Part shown: piece after piece, positions 35,215 through 42,456 of the stretch
How the letters are laid out: every line of letters begins with the position of its first letter
How positions within the stretch are numbered: the first letter of the stretch is position 1
NCBI GenBank assembly: GCA_904424815.1
Contig: CAJGBI010000001.1
Coordinates: forward strand, 1,140,508 to 1,204,507
From: Puniceicoccaceae bacterium Marseille-Q1082
GTDB taxonomy: Bacteria; Verrucomicrobiota; Verrucomicrobiia; Opitutales; Intestinicryptomonadaceae
DNA: 64,000 nt
Reading direction: 5' to 3'
Notes under the pieces: generated by a model
Databases searched by the model: none
Told to the model about the DNA's origin: nothing
What the model saw: the letters and a program-made list of their open reading frames with translations, nothing else
Program-made: the position numbers and the translations under genes

Positions 35215-36020
35215 TTTACAATCCAAATTATTCCGAGGTTGAGCGCGTTAAACAGCGCGTGGACGAGAATCGGAGAAATTATCGAGCCGCTTTTTTCGTA
35301 AGACATGCAGAGCAAAACTCCCATCAGCGCCAGCGGCAAAAATACGAAGGCGTCGGCGTGTATCATGGCAAAAAACGCGCCCGACAAAACCGCCGACACA
35401 AATGCGCCGCAGCGGAACGGGGAAAAAAATCCCTTGAAAATCCTGTACAGCAGCCCGCGGAAAAACATCTCCTCCGCAACAGGCGCGAACACGGCGATCG
35501 ACACGGCGGCCGCCACAGCGCCAAGCCCTTCCGGCATGGACGAAAATATGTCCACTATCTCCTGCTTTGGCGGATATTCCCCCGAAACCGCAAAATATGC
35601 GCTCGCGACGAGGGCGTTTGCCGCAAGCACCGCCGGCGCCGCGCAAGCGAAAAACACGCCCGCCGAGCGGAGCGCGCCGCGCGAAAATCCGAATCCGATG
35701 GAAAAATCCGCGTCCGACAATTTTTGGAAAATTAAAACCGCCGCAACCGTAAAAACTTGCATGGCTATTGTCGGCAGGAACACCGACAGCGGATTTTCCG
35801 CCCCAAGCTTCCCAACAAAAGCCCCCGACACCGACATTCCCGCGAACGCCGCAGATGCGGCGAGAAACGCGAGCAGCAGAAAATCGGCCGGCCAGCGCAT
35901 CGGAATCGCCGAAACTCCGCTCGGGTTCCGGCGCGCGCAAACCGCCGCCGCGCGGAATAGCCCCGCCGCTACCGCGAGCAGGACGGCGGCGGCCGCCGCC
36001 GATGAAACCCATGACGGCAT
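35211..36020 (-). CDS. CPBP family intramembrane metalloprotease
   Basis: A 269-residue polytopic membrane protein with about eight hydrophobic segments. The CPBP/CAAX signature is intact: VAEEMFFRGLLYRI (EExxxR), FFAMIHAD (FxxxH) and HALFNALN. Family members cleave prenylated or bacteriocin-like substrates, confer self-immunity or act as scaffolds; no substrate can be named. Its ATG overlaps the pyrC stop (TGATG) and its stop overlaps the thiL start, an unusual housing for this family. Confidence 0.92.
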   Translation of the reverse strand: MPSWVSSAAAAAVLLAVAAGLFRAAAVCARRNPSGVSAIPMRWPADFLLLAFLAASAAFAGMSVSGAFVGKLGAENPLSVFLPTIAMQVFTVAAVLIFQKLSDADFSIGFGFSRGALRSAGVFFACAAPAVLAANALVASAYFAVSGEYPPKQEIVDIFSSMPEGLGAVAAAVSIAVFAPVAEEMFFRGLLYRIFKGFFSPFRCGAFVSAVLSGAFFAMIHADAFVFLPLALMGVLLCMSYEKSGSIISPILVHALFNALNLGIIWIVK

Positions 36021-37279
36021 CAGTCGCCGAAAACGCTTTTCCCGCCCACGAAAGTCCTGACGACCTTTCCGCGCAGCGTTTTTCCGAACCAGGGAGAATT
36101 GGAAGAGCGCGACCTGGTGGAGTCGTAGACCCACTCGGCGCTTTCGTCCACGAGCGCAAAATCGGCGGGGCTTCCGGCGCGCAGAGTGCCGGCGTCGACG
36201 CCGAGTATCCTCGCGGGATTTGTCGACATGAGCTCCACGAGCTTCATCAGGCTTATTCTGCCGGAGCGCACGAGCGCCCCATGGCATACGGAAAACGCCG
36301 TTTCAAAGCCCGTTATCCCGAACGGCGCGGCGTCGAAAGCCATGTCTTTTTCCGTGTCCGTGTGCGGCGCGTGGTCTGTTGCTATGACTTCTATCGTGCC
36401 GTCGGCAACCCCCCCTATCAAAGCCTCCACGTCCTGCCTGGAACGCAGCGGCGGGCACATTTTATAATTTGTGTCGTATCCGGCGAGGCATTCGTCCGAA
36501 AGCGAAAGATGGTGCGGCGTCGCCTCCGCCGAGACGCTCGTGCCGCGCTTTTTCGCCCCGCGGATAATGTCCACCGACAGCGCGCTCGATATGTGCTGCA
36601 AATGTATGTGGCACTTCGCGTAATGCGCCAAAATCACGTCGCGCGACACTATTATGTCCTCCGCCGCCGCGGGCCAGCCGCCGAGCCCGAGCCTAACCGA
36701 CCACTCGCCCTCGTGCATCTGCCCCGCGCGCGTGAGCGTCGCCTCCTGGCAGTGGTCCATCACGAACAAACCGAACATCTTGGCGTAAACCATGGCGTTG
36801 CGCATTAGCTCCGCGCTCTGCACGCACGAACCGTCGTCGGTGATGGCCTTCACCCCGAGCTTCGCAAGCGACCCTATCGGAGCGAGCTTCTCTCCCCTCC
36901 TGCCCTCGGTGATGCACCCGCTCTGGTAGACGCGGACTTTCGCGGACTCGGCGATGATGTCGTTTATCAGCCGGACGGTCGCGGGGGAGTCCGCCGCCGG
37001 CACCGTGTTGGGCATCGCCATCACGGAGGTAAACCCGCCCGCCGCCGCAGCAGCAGTGGCGGTGGCCACGCACTCTTTTGAAGTCTGCCCGGGTTCGCGC
37101 AAATGCGCGTGCATGTCCACAAACCCCGGGACGAGCGCGAGCCCACCGGCGTCGATTTCAACCGCGGAGTCCGGAGCGGAATCCGCAAACACTCCGTCCC
37201 TCACGAACACGTCGCGGACGCAGTCCAGATCTTGTGACGGGTCAACAACCCGCGCGTTTCTGATTTTAAGCCCGTTCAT
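36020..37279 (-). CDS. pyrC: Dihydroorotase
   Basis: Third step of de novo pyrimidine synthesis: closes carbamoyl aspartate to dihydroorotate. A 419-residue class I type enzyme. Metal and active-site motifs: GFVDMHAHLREPG (HxH), MDHCQE, HLQHIS and IATDHAPH with the catalytic Asp. The ATG at 37279 overlaps the pyrB stop (ATGA), so the two are coupled. Class I enzymes often associate with PyrB, which fits the overlap. Confidence 0.97.
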   Translation of the reverse strand: MNGLKIRNARVVDPSQDLDCVRDVFVRDGVFADSAPDSAVEIDAGGLALVPGFVDMHAHLREPGQTSKECVATATAAAAAGGFTSVMAMPNTVPAADSPATVRLINDIIAESAKVRVYQSGCITEGRRGEKLAPIGSLAKLGVKAITDDGSCVQSAELMRNAMVYAKMFGLFVMDHCQEATLTRAGQMHEGEWSVRLGLGGWPAAAEDIIVSRDVILAHYAKCHIHLQHISSALSVDIIRGAKKRGTSVSAEATPHHLSLSDECLAGYDTNYKMCPPLRSRQDVEALIGGVADGTIEVIATDHAPHTDTEKDMAFDAAPFGITGFETAFSVCHGALVRSGRISLMKLVELMSTNPARILGVDAGTLRAGSPADFALVDESAEWVYDSTRSRSSNSPWFGKTLRGKVVRTFVGGKSVFGD

Positions 37280-38250
37280 TTCGCGAGCCTCCCGAGCGTC
37301 GCGCCCATGCAAAGTTTCATCACAGCCATTCTGACGGCGACCCCGTTGGTCACCTGGTTCAATATCACAGACCTGCCCGAATCGGCGAGGAAAGAGTCAA
37401 GCTCCACTCCCCTGTTTATCGGGCCCGGGTGCATTATTATCGCCCCGGGCTTGAGAAGGTGCGCCCTCCTCCGGTCGAGGCCGAAAATATTGGCGTACTC
37501 GGAAATCGACGGGAAGTGCGCCGAGCTCTGGCGCTCGTGCTGTATCCTGAGCAGCATCACGACATCCGCGTCCGAAACGGCCTTTGCGAGATCGCAGGAG
37601 ACCTCAACCCCCATCTTTTCAAACTCCGGCGGCACGAGCGTCGACGGCCCCGCCAAAGTCACCTTCGCCCCGAGCTTGTTCAGCAGGTGTATGTTTGAGC
37701 GCGCCACGCGGCTGAACAGTATGTCGCCCAAAATCGTCACCTTGCGCCCCTTGAAGTCCGGCCCGAGCCTCTCGCGCATCGTAAAGGCGTCAAGCAGCGC
37801 CTGCGTGGGGTGCGCGTGCGCCCCGTCGCCCGCGTTTATTACGGGTATTCCAACCCTGTCCGCCAGGTACTTTGCCGCCCCCGACGAACTGTGGCGGACT
37901 ATTATCATGTCCGCCATGAGGGCTTCTATGTTTCTGGCGGTGTCCTTGAGAGTCTCGCCCTTTACCGAGGACGATATGCTCGACGAAAAGCTTATGACGT
38001 CAGCCCCCAGCTTGTGGGCGGCCATTTCAAAGGCCGTGCGCGTGCGCGTGCTCGGCTCGAAAAACAGATTTACCACCGTCTTTCCGCTCAGATACGGAAG
38101 CTTCGTCCTGTCCTTTTTAACCTCCGCCTTGAATATGTCCGCGAGCGAAAAAATCTCGTCTACTTCCCGCAGGGAAAGATCTTCCGTGCACGTCAAATCC
38201 TTGCGGGCCCATGAAAATCCGCCTGAAAATTCCTTAGCTGCCATGCCCAT
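37276..38250 (-). CDS. pyrB: Aspartate carbamoyltransferase catalytic subunit
   Basis: Second step of pyrimidine synthesis: joins carbamoyl phosphate and aspartate. 324 residues. Motifs: FFEPSTRTRTAFE for carbamoyl phosphate, HPTQALLDAFT and MHPGPINRGVE. No regulatory pyrI gene lies next to it. It is the first gene of the overlapping minus-strand operon pyrB-pyrC-CPBP-thiL. ATG at 38250; an ATG two codons later is also possible. Confidence 0.97.
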   Translation of the reverse strand: MGMAAKEFSGGFSWARKDLTCTEDLSLREVDEIFSLADIFKAEVKKDRTKLPYLSGKTVVNLFFEPSTRTRTAFEMAAHKLGADVISFSSSISSSVKGETLKDTARNIEALMADMIIVRHSSSGAAKYLADRVGIPVINAGDGAHAHPTQALLDAFTMRERLGPDFKGRKVTILGDILFSRVARSNIHLLNKLGAKVTLAGPSTLVPPEFEKMGVEVSCDLAKAVSDADVVMLLRIQHERQSSAHFPSISEYANIFGLDRRRAHLLKPGAIIMHPGPINRGVELDSFLADSGRSVILNQVTNGVAVRMAVMKLCMGATLGRLAK

Positions 38251-38303
38251 TTAAAAGTCCAGGCTAACAAATCGCGCGGGGTAGTCAACAAAAACAAGGA
38301 AAC

Positions 38304-38341
38304 AAAAAAACCCGCGCCGGCTGGAAGCGCGCCGGCGCGGG
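38304..38341 (-). terminator. Rho-independent terminator of the small basic protein gene
   Basis: CCCGCGCCGGC/GCCGGCGCGGG stem (38311-38341) with seven T after it on the minus strand. Confidence 0.85.
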
Positions 38342-38382
38342 AAATCGGGCGCCACAGCGGGCGCGGCCGTCAAAAACAAAGG

Positions 38383-38541
38383 CTATTCCGCGGGCTTCGT
38401 CTTGGGCAGCCCCGTGACGCGGGTGACGGTCTTTATGGCGCCGCGCTTGCGCAAGAGGTCTATGCGCTCGAAGCGCTTCAAGACGCTGCGCTTTTTGGAC
38501 GATGCGGAACCTCCGCTTCTAAAACTGCTATGCTGGGACAT
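38383..38541 (-). CDS. Small basic protein of the Verrucomicrobia/Chlamydiae type, 52 aa
   Basis: Start at 38541 (MSQHSSFRSGGSASSKKRS), preceded by a clear ribosome site AAAAGGAG, rare in this window. The core SKKRSVLKRFERIDLLRKRG and the C-terminal GLPKTKPAE match, from memory, a tiny basic protein found in Chlamydiae, Verrucomicrobia and Lentisphaerae, suspected to bind RNA or the ribosome. The 13 residues upstream in the same frame are not used. It has its own terminator and strong translation signal, suggesting high expression. It is the best lineage marker in the window. Confidence 0.88.
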   Translation of the reverse strand: MSQHSSFRSGGSASSKKRSVLKRFERIDLLRKRGAIKTVTRVTGLPKTKPAE

Positions 38542-38681
38542 AAATTTTCTCCTTTTTATAAAATCAATAAAAGGCTTCATTAAACGCCGGCTTTCCGGAA
38601 TTGCAACATTTTTTTTCGCCAGCGGCGCGCAGCCAAAAGAAAAGATTGACCGCGGCCGCGTTTGCGATACTGGTTTTATTC

Positions 38682-39707
38682 ATGAAAAAGTTTATACTTT
38701 GTCTTTTGACTTCGTTTTTAACGCTCGCCGGCTTTGCGCAGAAAGACCCGTTTGTCGGCTTCTACCAGGGCGAAATCGTCGGCGCCAAGGGGTATCCGCT
38801 CGGAAATTTCCCCGATCTCTTCGCCGAAATCTACAAGGGCCCCAACGGATACAGGCTGAAACTGATTTCGCAGATAATGGCGCGCGCCGAGCCCCACACG
38901 ATAGTGGACGCCCTCTCCGCGGAAAACGGCGAAATCGCACTCAAAGACGCCGGCAATTTCAAGCTCAACGGCAAAATAACCCCGCAGAAAATCGACGCCG
39001 ACCTGACCTATAACGGCAAGCCCGCGAAAATCTCCCTCAAAAGGATGAATATCGTCCCCCCGACCCTCGGCAAAAAGCCTCCGGTCGGCGCGATAGTCCT
39101 CTTCGACGGGAAAGACCTGTCGGCTTTCGAGCGCGTGCACGGCGAAGGCCCCGCACACTGGGAAATCAAGGACGGCGCGATGGTCGTCACCGGCGGCGGA
39201 AAGGACAAAAACGGCAAAAACCTCAACGGGACGCTGCGCACAAAACAGGCTTTTGACGCGGTGAGGCTGCACCTCGAATTTAAAATCCCCGCCGAATACG
39301 ACGTGGCGCGCCCGCAGGGCAGAGGCAACTCCGGAGTGATTTTTGGGCCCTACGAAGTGCAGGTTCTCGACTCGTTCGGCGCCCCCGGGAACTGGGACGA
39401 ATGCGGCTCGATTTACCGCATGCACCCCCCGTATGTAAACGCGTCGCTCGAGCCCGAGGCGTGGCAAACCTACGACATCGAATACCACCCCGCAAAGTTC
39501 GACGGCGACACGCTCGTGGAATTCCCGCGCTTTACGGTCTATTTAAACGGGGTGCTGGTGCAAAAGGACACTCCGGCGTATTCCTGCACGAGCATAGGGC
39601 CGCGCAACTTTGCAAAATTCAAGCATCCGCGCAACGGGGTGCAGCTTAATCTGCAAGACCACACGAACAAAGTGGCGTATAGAAACATCTGGGTACAGCC
39701 CCTCTGA
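38682..39707 (+). CDS. Exported DUF1080 protein with N-terminal extra domain (paralogue 1)
   Basis: 341 residues with a signal peptide (MKKFILCLLTSFLTLAGFAQ). Residues about 20-125 form a small domain shared with paralogue 2 (KDPFVGFYQGEIVGAKGYPLG, ISLKRMNIVPPTLG). Residues about 135-340 are DUF1080: GAIVLFDGKDLSAFE, RGNSGVIFGPYEVQVLDSFG, SLEPEAWQTYDIEY and the end KVAYRNIWVQPL. DUF1080 enzymes process 3-keto-glycosides or related substrates. It sits about 770 bp upstream of its paralogue with a broken PEP-CTERM gene between them. Start chosen for the signal peptide. Confidence 0.9.
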   Translation: MKKFILCLLTSFLTLAGFAQKDPFVGFYQGEIVGAKGYPLGNFPDLFAEIYKGPNGYRLKLISQIMARAEPHTIVDALSAENGEIALKDAGNFKLNGKITPQKIDADLTYNGKPAKISLKRMNIVPPTLGKKPPVGAIVLFDGKDLSAFERVHGEGPAHWEIKDGAMVVTGGGKDKNGKNLNGTLRTKQAFDAVRLHLEFKIPAEYDVARPQGRGNSGVIFGPYEVQVLDSFGAPGNWDECGSIYRMHPPYVNASLEPEAWQTYDIEYHPAKFDGDTLVEFPRFTVYLNGVLVQKDTPAYSCTSIGPRNFAKFKHPRNGVQLNLQDHTNKVAYRNIWVQPL

Positions 39708-39750
39708 TTCGGCGGCGGGCGCGCCAAACTACCGTTGACGCTCCGTTTAA

Positions 39751-39795
39751 AAAAGAGTCTGCCGGTTGTCGCTTTGGCCGGCAGACTCTTTTTAG
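39751..39795. terminator. Strong bidirectional terminator
   Basis: Perfect 15-bp arms aaaagagtctgccgg (39751-39765) and complement (39778-39792), 12-base loop, A-run left and T-run right. Confidence 0.92.
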
Positions 39796-40008
39796 CGCCC
39801 GCAAAATAGGCAGTTGGAAGCGCCCCCGCATAAAAAACGCTGCTCCTGAAATAAGCCTCCCCCTCGAAGACATCAAACAAGCCCAGGGGGCGCGACTTTT
39901 CATTCATACCCATAAAGGAGGCATAGCCTCATCGCAAAGCGGTAGGCGCAAAGGCGCAATCTTTTTATGGAAGCGGCGGCTATTTGCTTTCATTCGCCTT
40001 ATTATTGC

Positions 40009-40056
40009 ATGCAAACAAATAGGGCGGCAAATTTTTGCCGCCCTATTTGTTTGCAT
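40009..40056. repeat. Perfect inverted repeat, 23-bp arms, 2-base loop
   Basis: atgcaaacaaatagggcgg... reads identically on both strands with only a TT centre. It ends 19 bp before the broken PEP-CTERM frame and may be its old terminator, although the stem is unusually long and perfect and has no flanking T-run. Confidence 0.9.
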
Positions 40057-40075
40057 TTGAAAACCAGCGTGCTTC

Positions 40076-40339
40076 CTACTTCCTCCTGCGGTATGCGGCA
40101 AACGCGAGGGCAGCCGCGCCGAGGACGGCCGCCACAGCCGCAGGTTCGGGGACGGTGAAGGAGACTGAGAGCGAAGTGTCGCCAAAGACCGCCTCCCACT
40201 GTATTCCGCTTGTGTTTCCCTCAAACACCGTGCCCGCCATCGAGCTGCCGGTTTCGTAGGTTATCACGTCTTCAAGGATAAATTCCCCGCCGCCTGCGGA
40301 GATGAGTTCCCTCATAGTGTATATTCCAGCCCCGAAGAA
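40076..40339 (-). pseudogene. C-terminal remnant of a PEP-CTERM protein gene
   Basis: On the minus strand the frame is open only from a TAA at 40340-40342 and reads FFGAGIYTMRELISAGGGEF, then a beta-type stretch (IQWEAVFGDTSLSVSF) and a full PEP-CTERM tail: TVPEP, hydrophobic AAVLGAAALAFAAY, RRRK. An ATG exists at 40315 but it is followed by no signal peptide, without which such a protein could not be exported or sorted. The remains of the signal and passenger domain are missing upstream, so the gene is probably a decayed fragment. Confidence 0.7.
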
Positions 40340-40426
40340 TTATCCCCTTTGCCCATCCGCCCCGCGCGCCTTTCCTTCCGCAATTCCTCATGCGCCCGCC
40401 CGTTCAAAATCCGTCGGATGCCGCGC

Positions 40427-40455
40427 TTGACTTTTGCGGATGCGCCATGTAATAT
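40427..40455 (+). promoter_or_regulatory. Putative sigma-70 promoter of DUF1080 paralogue 2
   Basis: TTGACT (40427-40432), 17 bp spacer, TAATAT (40450-40455) with a TG just before the -10, 25 bp before the start codon. Confidence 0.6.
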
Positions 40456-40480
40456 TTTTATTCGTTAACGAAATACAACT

Positions 40481-41485
40481 ATGCGCATAAAATTTAAAAT
40501 TCTGTGCGCGGCGGCAGTTGCCGCGGCGCCGTTTTTTCTGTTCGCAAAGGATCCGTTCGCCGGATTCTACGAAGGCAAAATTCTGGGGGCGAAATCCTAT
40601 CCGCTCGAGCACTCCCCCGAAGTTTACGGGCGCGTCGTAAAAGATGGCGACACTTATAAATTCGACCTTCTCTCGGCGGTTTTCGCGCGCTCGGAATCGC
40701 ATTGCAGCGCGTCGGGGCTAGCGGCAAAAGACGGAAAAATAGAGCTTAAAAACACGGCGGGCGCAAACCTCAAAGGCGAGATTACGCCCGAGGGCATAAA
40801 GGCCTCGGGGGAGCTCAACGGAAACAAAGTAGAGCTTTCGCTCAGGCGCATGGACGTGAAATCCCCCACGCTCGGGCTCGAGGCGCCCGCGGGGGCGGTC
40901 GTGCTGTTCGACGGGAAAGACATGTCGCAATGGGTTCAGGCATACGACGGCTCGCCGTGCGCGTGGGATTTGAAAGACGGCGCCATGGTTTCAAAACCCC
41001 TCTCCGTGGACGGCAAGCGGCGCGACGGCACCATCCGCTCCAAGGGCAAATTCGGGGCGTTCAGAATGCACCTCGAATTTAAAATCCCCCCGAGCGGGTC
41101 GGGAAATTCGGGCGTGTATGTCGGCCCGTACGAAATCCAGGTATTAAACTCTTTCGGGCGAGAGGGCTCTTGGTACGACTGCGGCTCGATCTACCGCCAG
41201 CACCCACCGAAAGTAAACGCGTCTCTCGAGCCCGAGGCGTGGCAGACCTACGACATCGAATACCGCCCCGCGCAGTTCGACGGCGGCAGGCTTATAAGCC
41301 ACCCGACCTTTACGGTATACCACAACGGCGTGCGAATCCACAACGCAGACCCCGCATACTACGACACCCGCCTGCATCCCGCACAGGGCGCGAAATACGC
41401 CCACAAACTCGCCAACTGGCCGATAGAGCTCCAAGACCACGGCGACCCCGTCTCATACCGCAACATCTGGATTCAAAATCTGTGA
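40481..41485 (+). CDS. Exported DUF1080 protein with N-terminal extra domain (paralogue 2)
   Basis: 334 residues with the same layout as the protein at 38682-39707: signal peptide (IKFKILCAAAVAAAPFFLFA), N-terminal domain starting KDPFAGFYEGKILGAKSYPL and ending LSLRRMDVKSPTLG, then DUF1080 with GAVVLFDGKDMSQWV, GSGNSGVYVGPYEIQVLNSFG, SLEPEAWQTYDIEY and VSYRNIWIQNL. The two are clearly a duplication, diverged more in the N-terminal domain than in DUF1080. The glycerophosphodiesterase gene follows 17 bp later and is probably in the same transcript. Confidence 0.9.
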   Translation: MRIKFKILCAAAVAAAPFFLFAKDPFAGFYEGKILGAKSYPLEHSPEVYGRVVKDGDTYKFDLLSAVFARSESHCSASGLAAKDGKIELKNTAGANLKGEITPEGIKASGELNGNKVELSLRRMDVKSPTLGLEAPAGAVVLFDGKDMSQWVQAYDGSPCAWDLKDGAMVSKPLSVDGKRRDGTIRSKGKFGAFRMHLEFKIPPSGSGNSGVYVGPYEIQVLNSFGREGSWYDCGSIYRQHPPKVNASLEPEAWQTYDIEYRPAQFDGGRLISHPTFTVYHNGVRIHNADPAYYDTRLHPAQGAKYAHKLANWPIELQDHGDPVSYRNIWIQNL

Positions 41486-41502
41486 CGGCGCTGTTAAAGA
41501 CT

Positions 41503-42303
41503 ATGAAAAACCGAATCGCCGCTTTGGCGGCAGCCGCCGCGCTGTCGGCGTCCGGCGCGGACATCGTGGCGCACCGAGGGGAAAACACGCAAGCCCCCGA
41601 GAACTCCATACCCGCGTTCAAGGCGGCTTTCGCAAACGGCGCGGACACAATCGAGGGAGATTTTTACCTCGCCGAATCCGGAGAGATGGTGTGCATACAC
41701 GGGGAGAATGAGCTGAAAAAGCTCGCCGGCTCGGACAAGCCGATCGCAAAGCTCGGCCGCGGGGATTTGCGGACGCTCGATTTGGCGTCAAATAGCTTCA
41801 AGAGCCTTTCGCCCGTCAGAATACCGACGGCGGAAGAGGTATTTGCGGCGATTCCGAAGGGAAAATCCATTTTCTTTGAAATTAAAAACTATCCCAAAGG
41901 ATTTTTTGAAAAGCTCGAGGCTGCGAGGAAATCCGCGGGACTCGACGAGAGCCAAATTTCGCTGATATCCTTCGACTTCAACGCGCTCAAAGACGCCAAG
42001 TCGAGAAATCCCCGCTACAAGTGCTATTTTCTTTACAACATAAAAAACCGCGGCGGGAAAATTCTGCCCGAGGCTGGCGAAATCGCCGCCCGCGTAAAAT
42101 CGGCGAACCTCGACGGAGTGGACGTGTCGTGCTGGGGGCTGACGGAAGGCTATGTGCGCGATTTGAAATCCCGCGGGCTGTATGTGGCGGTATGGACGGT
42201 CAACAAGATTGAGGACATGGAAAAATTCATAAAATGGGGCGTTGATTCGGTGACGACCGACAGGAGCGCCGAATTTCTCAAAACCCGCACGCGGGCGAAA
42301 TAG
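41503..42303 (+). CDS. Exported glycerophosphodiester phosphodiesterase family protein
   Basis: 266 residues with a signal peptide (MKNRIAALAAAAALSASGA). The GDPD TIM barrel shows DIVAHRGENTQAPENS (first His and Arg), DTIEGDFYLAESGEMVCIHGE (metal and catalytic residues) and the late VAVWTVNKIEDMEKFIKWGVDSVTTD. Such enzymes split glycerophosphodiesters to glycerol 3-phosphate and an alcohol. A related but interrupted copy lies at 49549-50373. The start was chosen for the signal peptide; the same frame is open upstream over the DUF1080 gene. Confidence 0.93.
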   Translation: MKNRIAALAAAAALSASGADIVAHRGENTQAPENSIPAFKAAFANGADTIEGDFYLAESGEMVCIHGENELKKLAGSDKPIAKLGRGDLRTLDLASNSFKSLSPVRIPTAEEVFAAIPKGKSIFFEIKNYPKGFFEKLEAARKSAGLDESQISLISFDFNALKDAKSRNPRYKCYFLYNIKNRGGKILPEAGEIAARVKSANLDGVDVSCWGLTEGYVRDLKSRGLYVAVWTVNKIEDMEKFIKWGVDSVTTDRSAEFLKTRTRAK

Positions 42304-42404
42304 CCGCCTGTCGCCCCGCGCAAACGCCGTCTTTCCCCGCCCTTTCGGCGTTTCCAAAGCGCAAAATGCGCCCTCCGGCGCTTTTTGCGCCCCAAAAAAA
42401 TAAT

Positions 42405-42431
42405 TTGACAATTCCGCGCTCTAAGTCTAAC
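42405..42431 (+). promoter_or_regulatory. Possible promoter of guaB
   Basis: Perfect -35 TTGACA (42405-42410); the best -10 is TCTAAC (42426-42431) at a short 15 bp spacing. Just upstream (42359-42390) is an imperfect GC hairpin (gcgcaaaatgcgcc with its near-complement). Confidence 0.4.
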
Positions 42432-42456
42432 CCACGTAGGGGAAAATCCACCGACT

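Larger units (their letters stand above)
39708..40075. other. Intergenic region with terminator and palindrome
   Basis: 368 bp holding the terminator at 39751-39792 and the 23-bp-arm palindrome at 40009-40056. Between them (39793-40008) I see only short imperfect GC hairpins (gcggtaggcgcaaaggcgc) and no believable gene. Confidence 0.6.

Noticed and set aside
38542-38580. 13-residue N-terminal extension of the small basic protein
   Set aside because: The internal ATG at 38541 has a clear ribosome site and matches the family's MSQH start.
39796-39913. Short minus-strand protein starting MNEKSRPLGLFDVFEGEAY
   Set aside because: The frame runs directly through a strong bidirectional terminator and then antisense through the DUF1080 gene.
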